Positions 14,454-20,976 of a stretch of DNA of 20,976 nt are shown piece by piece; position 1 is the stretch's first letter, and each line of letters begins with the position of its first letter. The DNA lies in the IMG/VR virus record IMGVR_UViG_3300045999_005452, positions 1 to 20,976 of that record, one strand, 5' to 3'. The position numbers were made by a program, and so were the translations under genes. Below the pieces are notes generated by a model, which worked only from the letters and a program-made list of their open reading frames with translations, had not been told where the DNA came from and searched no databases. Origin of the DNA: a virus.

Positions 14454-15844
14454 TGCACTGCCTCCAGTCGCACCATTGCCGCGTTACTCCATGTCTGCAG
14501 ATAGCCGAGGGATGCGAGCTCCTCGCGCTCCTTGGCAATCTCTCGGCAGTTGTCCAGATAGTCGCCAAAGCCCCACGTGTCGCACACGTCTTGCATCGAC
14601 TGGAGGCCTGCAGCGACTGACCGCAGCGCCACGTCGAGCTCTTCCTGTGGCTTCCAGAATGCAATGCCCCTCGGGACCCAGCGCCACTGCAGATCAGAGA
14701 CCAGCTGGCCGCCGGGTAGGCTGATCTCGCCCGTGCCGCCGAAGTCCACCGGCAATGCCCACTTGAGCAGCAGCCACTGCGTGAGTCTCTTGTGCAGTCG
14801 CTCCTGTGTCTTGCGTCTGGCGTGGCAAGCTCGCTCGAAAAGATTCCACGCGCCGCGTGAGCCGCTGTAGTTGGTCCACGACTCGTCGAAGAATGAGTAA
14901 GGCAAGTCCAGCGATTTCAGTGCGATCTGTAGACACAGCTTCAAAAAGTCCTGCGTCTGGCTGGCCGGGTTGCCCGACTCGATGGCCTTGACATCCTCGC
15001 CTTCGTCGAGATCGAACACCGCCGGGCCTTGGCCGAAATCGAGCACGCGGGCCGATGCGTCCTGTGAGCCGTCGGTGTCGTTGTCCGAGTCGAAGGCTTC
15101 GGCCTCGGGCTTGCGGCTGAATGCGATCCCGAACAATTGATCGAGCTTGATCTTGGCGCGCATGTGGTCGAATGTCTCATCGACGTCGCGGAACTCATTC
15201 AGGGCTGCGACGATCGGAGACTGTGGCCGGATCTGGTTGGGCCTGCCCTCGAATTGGCAGTGCTGCCAGACATTGCTCTGGCGGATGATCCTGTCGCCGC
15301 GTGTCCCCGTGAGCGGGTCCTCCTCGGCAAAATTCCAGGCGACGACCCGACCGCTGCGGAGCTTGGCCCCGTTGACCCATTGCTTCTGGTCGTTGCGTCC
15401 GTAGGCTGGCGACCGGCAGAATGCACCCTCGACCAGCTGCAGAGTCCAGTCGCTCTGCTTGACCAAAAAACAATCGCCCGCCAGCAGCTTCTGGGCCTCG
15501 GCTACCCGCCGGATATCGTCCCAATCCATGCGACCGTAGGTGTCGATAGCCTCGGGCTCGGTGTCCCGTGCCATCAGCTGCTTGAGTGCCACATCGAGAC
15601 CACGATCGCCAGTTCGTGGCTGGAAGTCCCACAGGCAGCAGTAGTCCAGCGTCCGCCGGATGGCCCATGCCAGCAGCCCCATATTTCGCCACACGTCCAG
15701 GGCGTTGGCTGCCAGTGCCTCACGCCGCCGGTCATTCAGCAGCGAGTCCTCGAGCCGCACCTTGGCCGTGGCCGACCGCCGGCGGTTGCCGGGGTTGAGC
15801 GCCTGATAGGTGGTGTCCGTCGTGCCGGGGCTGGTGGTGCTCAC
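14450..15844 (-). CDS. Phage portal protein, lambda family
   Basis: A 464-residue portal subunit that forms the dodecameric ring through which DNA enters and leaves the capsid. Evidence: length near lambda gpB (533), the N-terminal helical region with RNMGLLAWAIRRTLDY, the conserved stretch HCQFEGRPNQIRPQSPI (about 197-213, by estimate), and the following helix where the portal clip and stem begin, typical of the lambda portal family. It starts with GTG at 15844, with GGAGGT six bases upstream, just after the gpW-like stop. Its stop overlaps the protease start as ATGA. The gene order W-B-C is that of lambda. No truncation or frameshift was seen. Confidence 0.93.
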   Translation of the reverse strand: MSTTSPGTTDTTYQALNPGNRRRSATAKVRLEDSLLNDRRREALAANALDVWRNMGLLAWAIRRTLDYCCLWDFQPRTGDRGLDVALKQLMARDTEPEAIDTYGRMDWDDIRRVAEAQKLLAGDCFLVKQSDWTLQLVEGAFCRSPAYGRNDQKQWVNGAKLRSGRVVAWNFAEEDPLTGTRGDRIIRQSNVWQHCQFEGRPNQIRPQSPIVAALNEFRDVDETFDHMRAKIKLDQLFGIAFSRKPEAEAFDSDNDTDGSQDASARVLDFGQGPAVFDLDEGEDVKAIESGNPASQTQDFLKLCLQIALKSLDLPYSFFDESWTNYSGSRGAWNLFERACHARRKTQERLHKRLTQWLLLKWALPVDFGGTGEISLPGGQLVSDLQWRWVPRGIAFWKPQEELDVALRSVAAGLQSMQDVCDTWGFGDYLDNCREIAKEREELASLGYLQTWSNAAMVRLEAVQ

Positions 15845-15848
15845 TGCA

Positions 15849-16046
15849 TCACCTCCGGCTCATCATGACGTTAATCACGCGCGACCGTCGAGGCCTTGCC
15901 CCGGTCTGCTCCTCGAGCCGCTGCAGCTCACGGCGCACTGTGTCCAAGTCGAAGGACGTCGATGCGCCGTCGCGACTGTCTGACGTGACGCCGCTCTGCA
16001 GCAGCTCACGGAGTCGGGCGATTTTCTGTGCGGTTGTTTCGCTCAT
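15849..16046 (-). CDS. gpW-like head-to-tail joining (head completion) protein
   Basis: A 65-residue protein resembling lambda gpW (68 aa), which binds the portal vertex, stabilises packaged DNA and makes the platform for tail attachment. The N-terminal helix (TAQKIARLRELL), a short polar beta-hairpin region (about 18-32) and a second helix ending in LQRLEEQTG match the gpW layout; lambda gpW ends its second helix with a very similar EVQTG followed by a basic tail, as here (ARPRRSR). The position between large terminase and portal is also that of lambda W. No Shine-Dalgarno lies at the usual distance; instead a perfect hairpin abuts the start codon. Confidence 0.85.
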   Translation of the reverse strand: MSETTAQKIARLRELLQSGVTSDSRDGASTSFDLDTVRRELQRLEEQTGARPRRSRVINVMMSRR

Positions 16047-16063
16047 GCCCGCAGTCTGCGGGC
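16047..16063 (-). promoter_or_regulatory. 17-nt perfect inverted repeat abutting the gpW-like start codon
   Basis: GCCCGCAG-T-CTGCGGGC on the plus strand: eight-base arms around one central base, ending directly next to the ATG at 16046. In mRNA it would form a strong GC hairpin where a Shine-Dalgarno should be. The only purine-rich stretch, GAGCAGG, lies just upstream of the hairpin, so folding would bring it close to the start codon, as known for T4 gene 38. It has no U-tract, so it is not a typical terminator. Confidence 0.5.
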
Positions 16064-16070
16064 CGCCTGC

Positions 16071-16355
16071 TCAGTCGTCAACGGGCGAAACAGGATCGCC
16101 CGATTTCAGCTCGCAGATATACGATCTGTCCACCCGGTACTGGCCGCAGTTGAGGCAGCTGGTACGCCGCAGCAGAACAGCCGTGTATGGCCGACCCTCG
16201 GGGCTGATGCCATCGCCGTCGATCCGCTGGGGTGCGTCGCTGTACTCGGCCCGCTCCGTGCTCTGGCATGTGGGGCAGTGTGAGACCCTCACGTCCACGA
16301 CAACACGGTCCCGCGTCTTGCTGCCCTTGGGTCGCCCTGGTTTTCCCTCGCTCAT
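16071..16355 (-). CDS. Small zinc-ribbon protein with AT-hook-like N-terminus
   Basis: A 94-residue protein with two CxxC knuckles, Cys27-x-x-Cys30 and Cys67-x-x-Cys70, predicted to bind one zinc ion as a zinc ribbon. Residues 7-13 read GRPKGSK, similar to an AT-hook, so DNA binding is plausible. The start at 16355 overlaps the terminase stop as ATGA and has GGAGGT six bases upstream. Because it sits between the large terminase and the gpW homologue it may assist packaging or DNA recognition, or be a transcription-related protein; the sequence does not tell which. It could substitute for a small terminase, but that is speculative. Confidence 0.8.
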   Translation of the reverse strand: MSEGKPGRPKGSKTRDRVVVDVRVSHCPTCQSTERAEYSDAPQRIDGDGISPEGRPYTAVLLRRTSCLNCGQYRVDRSYICELKSGDPVSPVDD

Positions 16356-18478
16356 GTCCTTACCTCCGTTCGTCGTTTGATTCGTCGCCGCCGCTTCTGC
16401 TCCGTGGCCTCACTCACCTCGGGCACATTGCAGCCGAGCACTGATGCCAGCACCAGGCACCCGACTGAGCTGTCCAGCCAGTGATTCTCCGCCCCGACCC
16501 TCAGCCGCCACTCCATCACCGTCCGCCCTCGGCCTTCGGTCTGGGTGGCATACTCGCTCGTGAGATGCTCGGAGTACAGCCGATGCATCCCGTCGTAGAG
16601 TGTGATGGCTCCGGCGTGACCAATCCGCACAGCCATCTGGTCATGCCATGCCGTTTTCCAGTAGTTCACATCTGAGAGGCAATTGCGAATGTCGCCGGCT
16701 TGCTTGCGCTTCACAACCACCCAGCCGAGGCCGACTCGTGAGCCGGGGTCATATTTGCGTTCCGAGATCGGCTTGTCTGCCGCCCGATAGCTCTGGCCCA
16801 TGTACGCCAGCAGCTGCTGCCGATGGTTGCTGCGACTGAGTGCCGACTTCACCAAATCGGTTTTCCAGCGTGCGTCGAAGGCCACCAGTTCGGGCGTCAT
16901 GTGGCCGCCGTCCTCGCTCCGCCAGTCCTGAGCGAATAACCACTCACAAAACTCCGTGATGCCTTGGCTGAGAGCCGCCATGTCGCCGGCTTGCGGGTAC
17001 TTGTGGCTGAGCTTTCGCCGCGCTTCCTTGAGCGTGAAGTAGGGGTCGTCCTGCTCGGGGAATGTCCCGTATCGCATCACATGCAGAGAGCCATCCTCAC
17101 GGGCCGCGGCGACCGTGTAGTAGAGCAGAGTCTGCTGGACGTCCACCATGGCCACCAGCTTGTGGAACCCCTTCGGGGCCACCCCTCGAGGGAGCTTCAC
17201 CCGCCGACTGTCGGCGATGTCCTGAGCCGTGAGCCATGTTCTCGATTCGTTCTCGTCCTTCTGGGGCTCGTTCTGCAGCTCGCTGAAGAACCCGCTCCGG
17301 CTGCGATAGTACCACTCCATCCCATGCTGCAGAGCCGAGATCTCGCCGCTGCTGGCGCTGTACCTCGCCGGCCAGGCAACCTCGCTGCCGGAGTCCATGG
17401 CCGCCCGATGCTCGCGATAGAACCGGGTCGCGTCGCGAATGTCGCCGTGCTCCCGGAGTGATGCCGCCCGGATGTCGCCGTATTGTGACCACAGCTGCAT
17501 GGCCGCGTCGTCGGGCATCTGGCGGATAAAGGCTCTGCGTATCCCGCACCAGTCGGGGTTGATCTCGCGGTTGAGCAGCCTGTCGGCTGCGTCGTCGCTG
17601 CGGATCACAGTGCACGTCACCAGTGCGCAGAATGGCGTGTCCGGGCCTCGCATCCCCACGAGGTCATTCTGAATAACCTCGGTGCGTCCGTGGCATTGGA
17701 TGGCGGACAGGGCCGACTCGCGGGTCTGGAAATCATCGCACAGCAGCATCGAGGGCCGGATGACTCGACCGTCTGGCAGCGTATGCAGCGCACCGCGAAC
17801 AGCCTCCATCAGGCCGCTGGCCGTGACGATCGCGCCCGTCCCCGCGAATCCGTCGAGCGTGGCGAATACTGCCGTCTTGGTCGAGATCTGAATGTTAGTG
17901 TTCTGCCCCCTGTAGAGCTGGCCCTTGGCTCGGTTGCTGATCCCCTCCAGCTTGCGGATCGGGTAAGCCACCTCCGGCCAGAGATCGTAGAGCATGGGAT
18001 TGTGCGACCACTCTGTGACGATGTCCCGCAGCAGCTTTTCGGCCTTCCCCGCGTTGGCCGCCGCGATCATGCTGAATGGGTGCAGCCGCTTCACGATGGC
18101 CCAGATCATAGCCCGCATGATGATCGTCGACTTGCCGGTCCCTCGTGGCATACCGACAGCCCGGAACCCACCCCGCTCAATGACCCGCTGCAGCTCCTCG
18201 ATCAGCACCAGATGATCGTCACACCAGCCGAGCCTGAAGGCCTGCGGAAAGCACCGCTCGAGGAACGTCCGCAGATCCGCCTCGCACGCCTCACGCAGAA
18301 CCGGGTCGCCCACTGGCGGAATGTCGCCGATGTCTCGGGCCGAGTTGCTGACCTGCTTGGACCTCGCCGCCGCCTGAGCCTTCAACCGCTCATAGGCTGC
18401 TGTGGCCCTGTCGCGCACCTCGTCCGCTGAGCGCGGGGCCGCCGCTCGCCGCTTGCGTGGGGCCGTGGCCGTGCTCAC
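16352..18478 (-). CDS. Phage terminase large subunit, GpA-like
   Basis: ATP-driven DNA packaging motor and nuclease of about 708 residues, close to lambda gpA (641) plus a longer N-terminus. The ATPase half shows Walker A GMPRGTGKST (Lys about 116) and Walker B PSMLLCDD (about 243-248). The nuclease half has acidic positions expected of the GpA family: VDVQ (Asp about 445), VAFDAR (about 534) and NHWLDSS (about 668), the last being a family hallmark near the C-terminus. The start is uncertain. GTG at 18478 overlaps the thioredoxin stop as GTGA, matching the coupling used throughout; an in-frame ATG at 18538 would add 20 residues and overlap the upstream gene by 64 bases. The N-terminus is basic and Ala-rich and could contact DNA. 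No small terminase partner is recognisable nearby. Confidence 0.95.
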   Translation of the reverse strand: MSTATAPRKRRAAAPRSADEVRDRATAAYERLKAQAAARSKQVSNSARDIGDIPPVGDPVLREACEADLRTFLERCFPQAFRLGWCDDHLVLIEELQRVIERGGFRAVGMPRGTGKSTIIMRAMIWAIVKRLHPFSMIAAANAGKAEKLLRDIVTEWSHNPMLYDLWPEVAYPIRKLEGISNRAKGQLYRGQNTNIQISTKTAVFATLDGFAGTGAIVTASGLMEAVRGALHTLPDGRVIRPSMLLCDDFQTRESALSAIQCHGRTEVIQNDLVGMRGPDTPFCALVTCTVIRSDDAADRLLNREINPDWCGIRRAFIRQMPDDAAMQLWSQYGDIRAASLREHGDIRDATRFYREHRAAMDSGSEVAWPARYSASSGEISALQHGMEWYYRSRSGFFSELQNEPQKDENESRTWLTAQDIADSRRVKLPRGVAPKGFHKLVAMVDVQQTLLYYTVAAAREDGSLHVMRYGTFPEQDDPYFTLKEARRKLSHKYPQAGDMAALSQGITEFCEWLFAQDWRSEDGGHMTPELVAFDARWKTDLVKSALSRSNHRQQLLAYMGQSYRAADKPISERKYDPGSRVGLGWVVVKRKQAGDIRNCLSDVNYWKTAWHDQMAVRIGHAGAITLYDGMHRLYSEHLTSEYATQTEGRGRTVMEWRLRVGAENHWLDSSVGCLVLASVLGCNVPEVSEATEQKRRRRIKRRTEVRT

Positions 18479-18882
18479 TGACCCCGGAGCCTCTGGAGCT
18501 CCGCCGCGATCTGTGCTGGTGTTGCGCCGCCTCGCCATCGTGCCACCGGCATTCTGTCAGATTTCCGCACCAGCCACACCGTCGGAATGGATGTTACTGC
18601 CGGCACCGTGACCGGCTTGCCTCCGGATTGTACCACACGGGCCCGCCAATACTCCGGGCTGCGGTCCATGTCGGTCTGTGTGACCTTCAGCAGCTGCTCG
18701 ACCTGCGGGAGGGTGTTGGCTTTGTATCGCTGGCAGGGCCCGCACCAACTGGCAGTGAAGAGCACAGCGTAGTAGTCGTCGGCCTGCTCCTCAAATGGTG
18801 CCGGCTGTGGATGTGCGACCGACACACGGAATCGCCATTCGTCCGCGATCAGAAGGGCCATTGCTGCCAGTGCTGCGATCAT
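18475..18882 (-). CDS. Exported thioredoxin-fold protein (WCGPC)
   Basis: A 135-residue thioredoxin-like disulfide oxidoreductase. The classic WCGPC active site is at residues 46-50, in the context LFTASWCGPCQRYK, and the cis-proline loop is SIPT with Pro100. A hydrophobic N-terminus (about 1-13, IAALAAMALLI) suggests a signal peptide or anchor, so it probably acts in the periplasm or at the membrane rather than in phage DNA replication. I chose the ATG at 18882 because it overlaps the protease stop as ATGA and has GGGGGT seven bases upstream; an in-frame ATG at 18906 would add eight residues and hide the signal peptide. The coupling to a cysteine protease suggests a redox partner, but this is inference. 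Confidence 0.9.
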   Translation of the reverse strand: MIAALAAMALLIADEWRFRVSVAHPQPAPFEEQADDYYAVLFTASWCGPCQRYKANTLPQVEQLLKVTQTDMDRSPEYWRARVVQSGGKPVTVPAVTSIPTVWLVRKSDRMPVARWRGGATPAQIAAELQRLRGQ

Positions 18883-19673
18883 TGTGCTACCCCCGCGATT
18901 GGACAAACGGCATCATCGAATACAGCCTTGCGTCCACGCAAGATCCCGTATCCCTTGTCGCCCCACGTCGGGCCCCAGCTGTTGACAATACCCCAGCAGA
19001 GCTCGCCGTCGAGAATGAGTGCGTCCACGATCGCCACCTGATGGCCCCACCAGTTGAAACCTGCGGAGATCGGATAGCCGCTGAGCACCATGGTCGCTGC
19101 CTGCATCATGTTCCGTGGCTCAACCTCGATCCAGTCCGTCGCGCGATACTTGCGGGCCGCCAACTGGTTGCCTTGTGTAGCATAGCGTCGCTCGATGGCT
19201 CGCTCCGGCCAGTATTGCTGGGGCACCGCGCCGTGCTCCCGTAGCCACTTGAGGGCGTCGCCGCCCCAGCCGCCCACGTTCCTGTAGCCTTTGATCTGAG
19301 CTGCCACGCTGGCGGGGCTCAGCCTCACCGGTGTCTGGTTGGCCCTGAGTATTGCGAGCTCGAGGCAGTAGACCGTGGCAAAGGCCCAGCAGTAGTTGGT
19401 TTGCCCTTGATCCTTACAGCCCCAGTCGTGCTGTCGGATCATGTCGGAGATCCGGCTCTTGTATTTCTCGGCGTCGCGGATGCTGGCCTTTATTTCAGCC
19501 ATGGTCATCGTCCGCATACTGGTCGGGTATGGCATGGCTGACGATCCGTAGCCGAAGCCGCCGGCGTTGGGTCGGTCCGCCATGTCGAGGCCTCGGGAGC
19601 CTCCGGCCCAGACTGACTCGGGCGTCGAGTCGTCGATGATGATCGCGCCTGCCGGGATGCTGCTGCTGCTCAT
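18879..19673 (-). CDS. Papain-like (C1 family) cysteine protease
   Basis: A 264-residue protein with a complete papain-type active site. Counting from the ATG at 19673, Gln89 (oxyanion hole) is six residues before Cys95 in QTNYCWAF, His211 is in GHQVAIVDA and Asn231 in VNSWGPTWG, with the downstream GYGIL strand also conserved. The catalytic domain spans about 80-264. The roughly 80-residue N-terminal part is Ser/Gly-rich and then helical; it is not a clear ERFNIN propeptide, and there is no signal peptide. An in-frame GTG lies one codon upstream, but the ATG overlaps the previous stop (TGATG) and has a GGGGG Shine-Dalgarno. The S49 protease further along the operon is the evident head maturation enzyme, so this one probably has another job: host envelope or protein cleavage, exit, or virion processing. 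The chemistry is confident, the substrate unknown. Confidence 0.9.
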   Translation of the reverse strand: MSSSSIPAGAIIIDDSTPESVWAGGSRGLDMADRPNAGGFGYGSSAMPYPTSMRTMTMAEIKASIRDAEKYKSRISDMIRQHDWGCKDQGQTNYCWAFATVYCLELAILRANQTPVRLSPASVAAQIKGYRNVGGWGGDALKWLREHGAVPQQYWPERAIERRYATQGNQLAARKYRATDWIEVEPRNMMQAATMVLSGYPISAGFNWWGHQVAIVDALILDGELCWGIVNSWGPTWGDKGYGILRGRKAVFDDAVCPIAGVAQ

Positions 19674-20476
19674 CACTGCCCCCTTGCTGCCTTGAGAGCC
19701 GCCAGCAGCTGGGGCTGCGACTCGATCGGGATGACCGTGGCGTCCGTGCCACGGACAATCACCGCTTGTGGTCCATCACCCAAATCCGCTTTGACGTCTT
19801 GCCAGAGCTTCCGCCAGATCGGCGGGGCCGAATCGAGTCCGTCCGACTCGATGGCCGACCGATCCCAGAGCCTCCATTCCGCTCGTCCTGCATCCTGCAC
19901 ACAGTTGGCATCCAGCCACTGTCTCACCGCCTGCGAGTTGACCGCCTGCAGTGCCGCTGGCGGTGCGTCCTGATCGACCAGCAGCAACACCCGCAGATCC
20001 GCATCCGCCGGCTGTGGTGGCTGTGGTGGCGATGGCCCCGGCCCAGGGGGAGGAATCGGGCCAGAGCCATCGACCACCAGCTGTACGATCTGCCGCTCTG
20101 CGGGGTCGCTGAATCCGTATGGGACCACCACCAAAGTGACATTGCCGGGAGCTTGAGACTCGATCGAGTAGATCCACGGATCAGAGATTCGACGGGTCGT
20201 GATCTGCCCGTTGCCCCCGGCAAATCTGCCGCGATAGACTGCCGTCTCCCCCTGCTGCAACTGCTGCTCACTGATGCTAACCACACCCTCCGGGATTGCG
20301 ATCAGCAGACACTGGCGCTTTCCGCTGACCAGCAGCCACTCCTCGGGCCTGATCCGTATGGGGCCCGGCGCCACGTCCTGTGGCTGTGGAGTAACTGCTG
20401 GCACTGGCGATGGAAAGACCAGAGCCGGGTCATCGAGCAGCAGCAGCAGCAGACAGAGAGAGAGCAGCGCTGTCAT
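19673..20476 (-). CDS. Secreted two-domain protein with proline-rich hinge
   Basis: A 267-residue protein. The N-terminus (about 1-16) is a run of leucines typical of a signal peptide or membrane anchor, followed by a Pro-rich stretch, so export across the inner membrane is likely. Residues about 40-135 look beta-rich. A proline/glycine hinge at about 139-155 (PIPPPGPGPSPPQPPQP) leads to a C-terminal domain of about 110 residues starting LRVLLLVDQD, with an alternating beta/alpha pattern ending in an amphipathic helix. That last part loosely resembles the end of thioredoxin-like domains but lacks a CxxC, so the assignment is tentative. The start ATG overlaps the upstream stop as ATGA, and the stop overlaps the protease start as TGATG. 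Placement beside a protease and a thioredoxin suggests a shared extracytoplasmic role. Confidence 0.7.
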   Translation of the reverse strand: MTALLSLCLLLLLLDDPALVFPSPVPAVTPQPQDVAPGPIRIRPEEWLLVSGKRQCLLIAIPEGVVSISEQQLQQGETAVYRGRFAGGNGQITTRRISDPWIYSIESQAPGNVTLVVVPYGFSDPAERQIVQLVVDGSGPIPPPGPGPSPPQPPQPADADLRVLLLVDQDAPPAALQAVNSQAVRQWLDANCVQDAGRAEWRLWDRSAIESDGLDSAPPIWRKLWQDVKADLGDGPQAVIVRGTDATVIPIESQPQLLAALKAARGQ

Positions 20477-20856
20477 GTGTCGTCGCCTGTGTCCACAGCC
20501 TTGGCGGAGAACCCGGCAGACTCGACCACACTGGCCGGCTGAGTCAGACAGTCCGCGATGGTTGCGTCGGCGATCTGCTCAGCCTCCAGCCTGCTGATCT
20601 TGTGGCCTTGACGTCTGGCCGCCTTTGTGGCCGCGTTGGTCATGCGTCGCTTGAGTCGCTGCGGGTTGCGGGCCCGCATCGTCTGCACTCGCGACTGGAC
20701 CTGCTCCGGGGTGGTGTCGTCATTGTGGAACAAACAGTTGAGAGCCTCGGTAATGATCGGCACCAGCAGCGTCACCCACGCGAATCCGTAGGGCCCGTCG
20801 GCTGTTGGCATTTGCTGAGCCACGCGCTCAGCTGCGTTTTGGATTTCGTTCGGCAT
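20473..20856 (-). CDS. Hypothetical phage protein, first gene of the module
   Basis: A 127-residue protein whose family I do not recognise. The ATG at 20856 is preceded by GGAG with a 5-base spacer, a good ribosome binding site. Residues about 24-43 are hydrophobic (FAWVTLLVPIITEAL) and could be a membrane segment or a buried helix. The middle (about 55-90) is rich in Arg and Lys with helical character and could bind nucleic acid, and the tail is acidic. It occupies the position of a small terminase subunit in lambda-like modules, but I see no clear helix-turn-helix or other terminase small subunit signature, so that role is only a possibility. Its stop overlaps the next start by ATGA, so the two are probably translationally coupled. 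Confidence 0.75.
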   Translation of the reverse strand: MPNEIQNAAERVAQQMPTADGPYGFAWVTLLVPIITEALNCLFHNDDTTPEQVQSRVQTMRARNPQRLKRRMTNAATKAARRQGHKISRLEAEQIADATIADCLTQPASVVESAGFSAKAVDTGDDT

Positions 20857-20976
20857 GTCTACTCCATTGCAAATGTTGAGATTATCCCCGCAGTGAGATT
20901 ATCGCGAGCGGGAATGGTTTGCAAGCAAAACAAGAAAACTCAGGCGGAAAATATGGCACTTCCGAGGTTGCCCCTT
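20857..20976 (-). promoter_or_regulatory. Leader region upstream of the late operon, possible promoter
   Basis: This 120-base stretch is clearly more AT-rich than the rest of the window and has no credible ORF. On the minus strand it carries two GATAAT hexamers (plus-strand 20898-20903 and 20881-20886) that could act as -10 elements. Possible -35 partners for the upstream one are TTGCTT (20923-20928, 19-base spacer) and TTGCAA (20919-20924, 15-base spacer); neither spacing is the ideal 17, so this is a weak sigma70-type match. A small inverted repeat, TTTGC-AA-GCAAA, lies at 20918-20929. All genes to the left share this strand and no other sizeable gap exists, so this is the most likely place within the window for late-operon transcription to start. 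Initiation further right, outside the window, cannot be excluded. Confidence 0.35.
20877..20903. repeat. Direct repeat TGAGATTATC x2, period 17 bp
   Basis: The exact 10-mer TGAGATTATC occurs at 20877-20886 and again at 20894-20903, a period of 17 bases (about 1.6 helical turns). On the coding strand it reads GATAATCTCA. It lies about 21 to 47 bases upstream of the first start codon of the operon. It may be a pair of regulator half-sites or two overlapping -10 elements; the sequence alone does not decide. Confidence 0.5.

Noticed and set aside
15137-15868. Plus-strand ORF of 243 codons opposite the portal gene
   Set aside because: Antisense shadow of the portal gene; low-quality composition and no ribosome binding site.
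17690-18430. Plus-strand ORF of 246 codons opposite the terminase gene
   Set aside because: Antisense shadow of the terminase; no domain recognised.
19766-20542. Plus-strand ORF of 258 codons opposite the secreted protein gene
   Set aside because: Antisense shadow; Trp/Arg/Gln-rich low-complexity product.
1-20976. CRISPR array, tRNA gene or integrase/attachment site
   Set aside because: No spaced repeat array, cloverleaf-like segment or recombinase motif was seen when reading through both strands; reading by eye has limited sensitivity for tRNAs and att sites.

Overview
This window is the late structural (packaging, head and tail) module of a tailed dsDNA bacteriophage or prophage with a long, non-contractile (siphovirus-like) tail. 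Every credible gene is on the minus strand, so the module reads from right (20976) to left (1). No tRNA, rRNA, CRISPR array, insertion sequence, integrase or attachment site was seen. Coding density is near 100 percent: neighbours overlap by ATGA, GTGA, TGATG or TAATG, or are a few bases apart. The DNA is GC-rich with strongly GC-ending codons, which makes long shadow ORFs on the plus strand. The host is an inference. From memory, a lambda-type head module with an upstream secreted/thioredoxin-like/papain-like cassette and LamG-type adhesins recalls prophages of Planctomycetota; no host marker proves it.

Right end, 20976 to 18475: a leader with a 17-bp-period direct repeat and a possible promoter, a small hypothetical protein, a secreted proline-hinged protein, a complete papain-like cysteine protease, and a signal-peptide thioredoxin with WCGPC. 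These sit where lambda-like phages normally carry the small terminase gene.

Head module, 18478 to about 11844: GpA-type large terminase, a four-cysteine zinc-ribbon protein, a gpW-like head completion protein, a lambda-family portal, an S49 (protein C-like) protease with a scaffold nested in its 3' end, an HK97-fold capsid protein and a head-tail connector candidate. The order is strikingly like lambda A-W-B-C/Nu3-E-FII, but no small terminase or separate decoration protein was recognised.

Tail module, about 11844 to 3897: a tail terminator candidate, a gp10/Z-like tail completion protein, tail tube protein, a 53-aa protein, a G/T-like chaperone pair in the -1 frame relation, a short tape measure protein (542 aa), then four tail-tip or baseplate proteins, two of which share a duplicated N-terminal domain.

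Left end, 3900 to 1: a disputed micro-ORF, two small membrane proteins (possible lysis functions), two small proteins of unknown role, a 166-aa protein, a LamG-like lectin and the first 444 codons of a repetitive tail fibre that runs off the left edge. No canonical endolysin is visible. There is no stretch over 300 bases without a gene.
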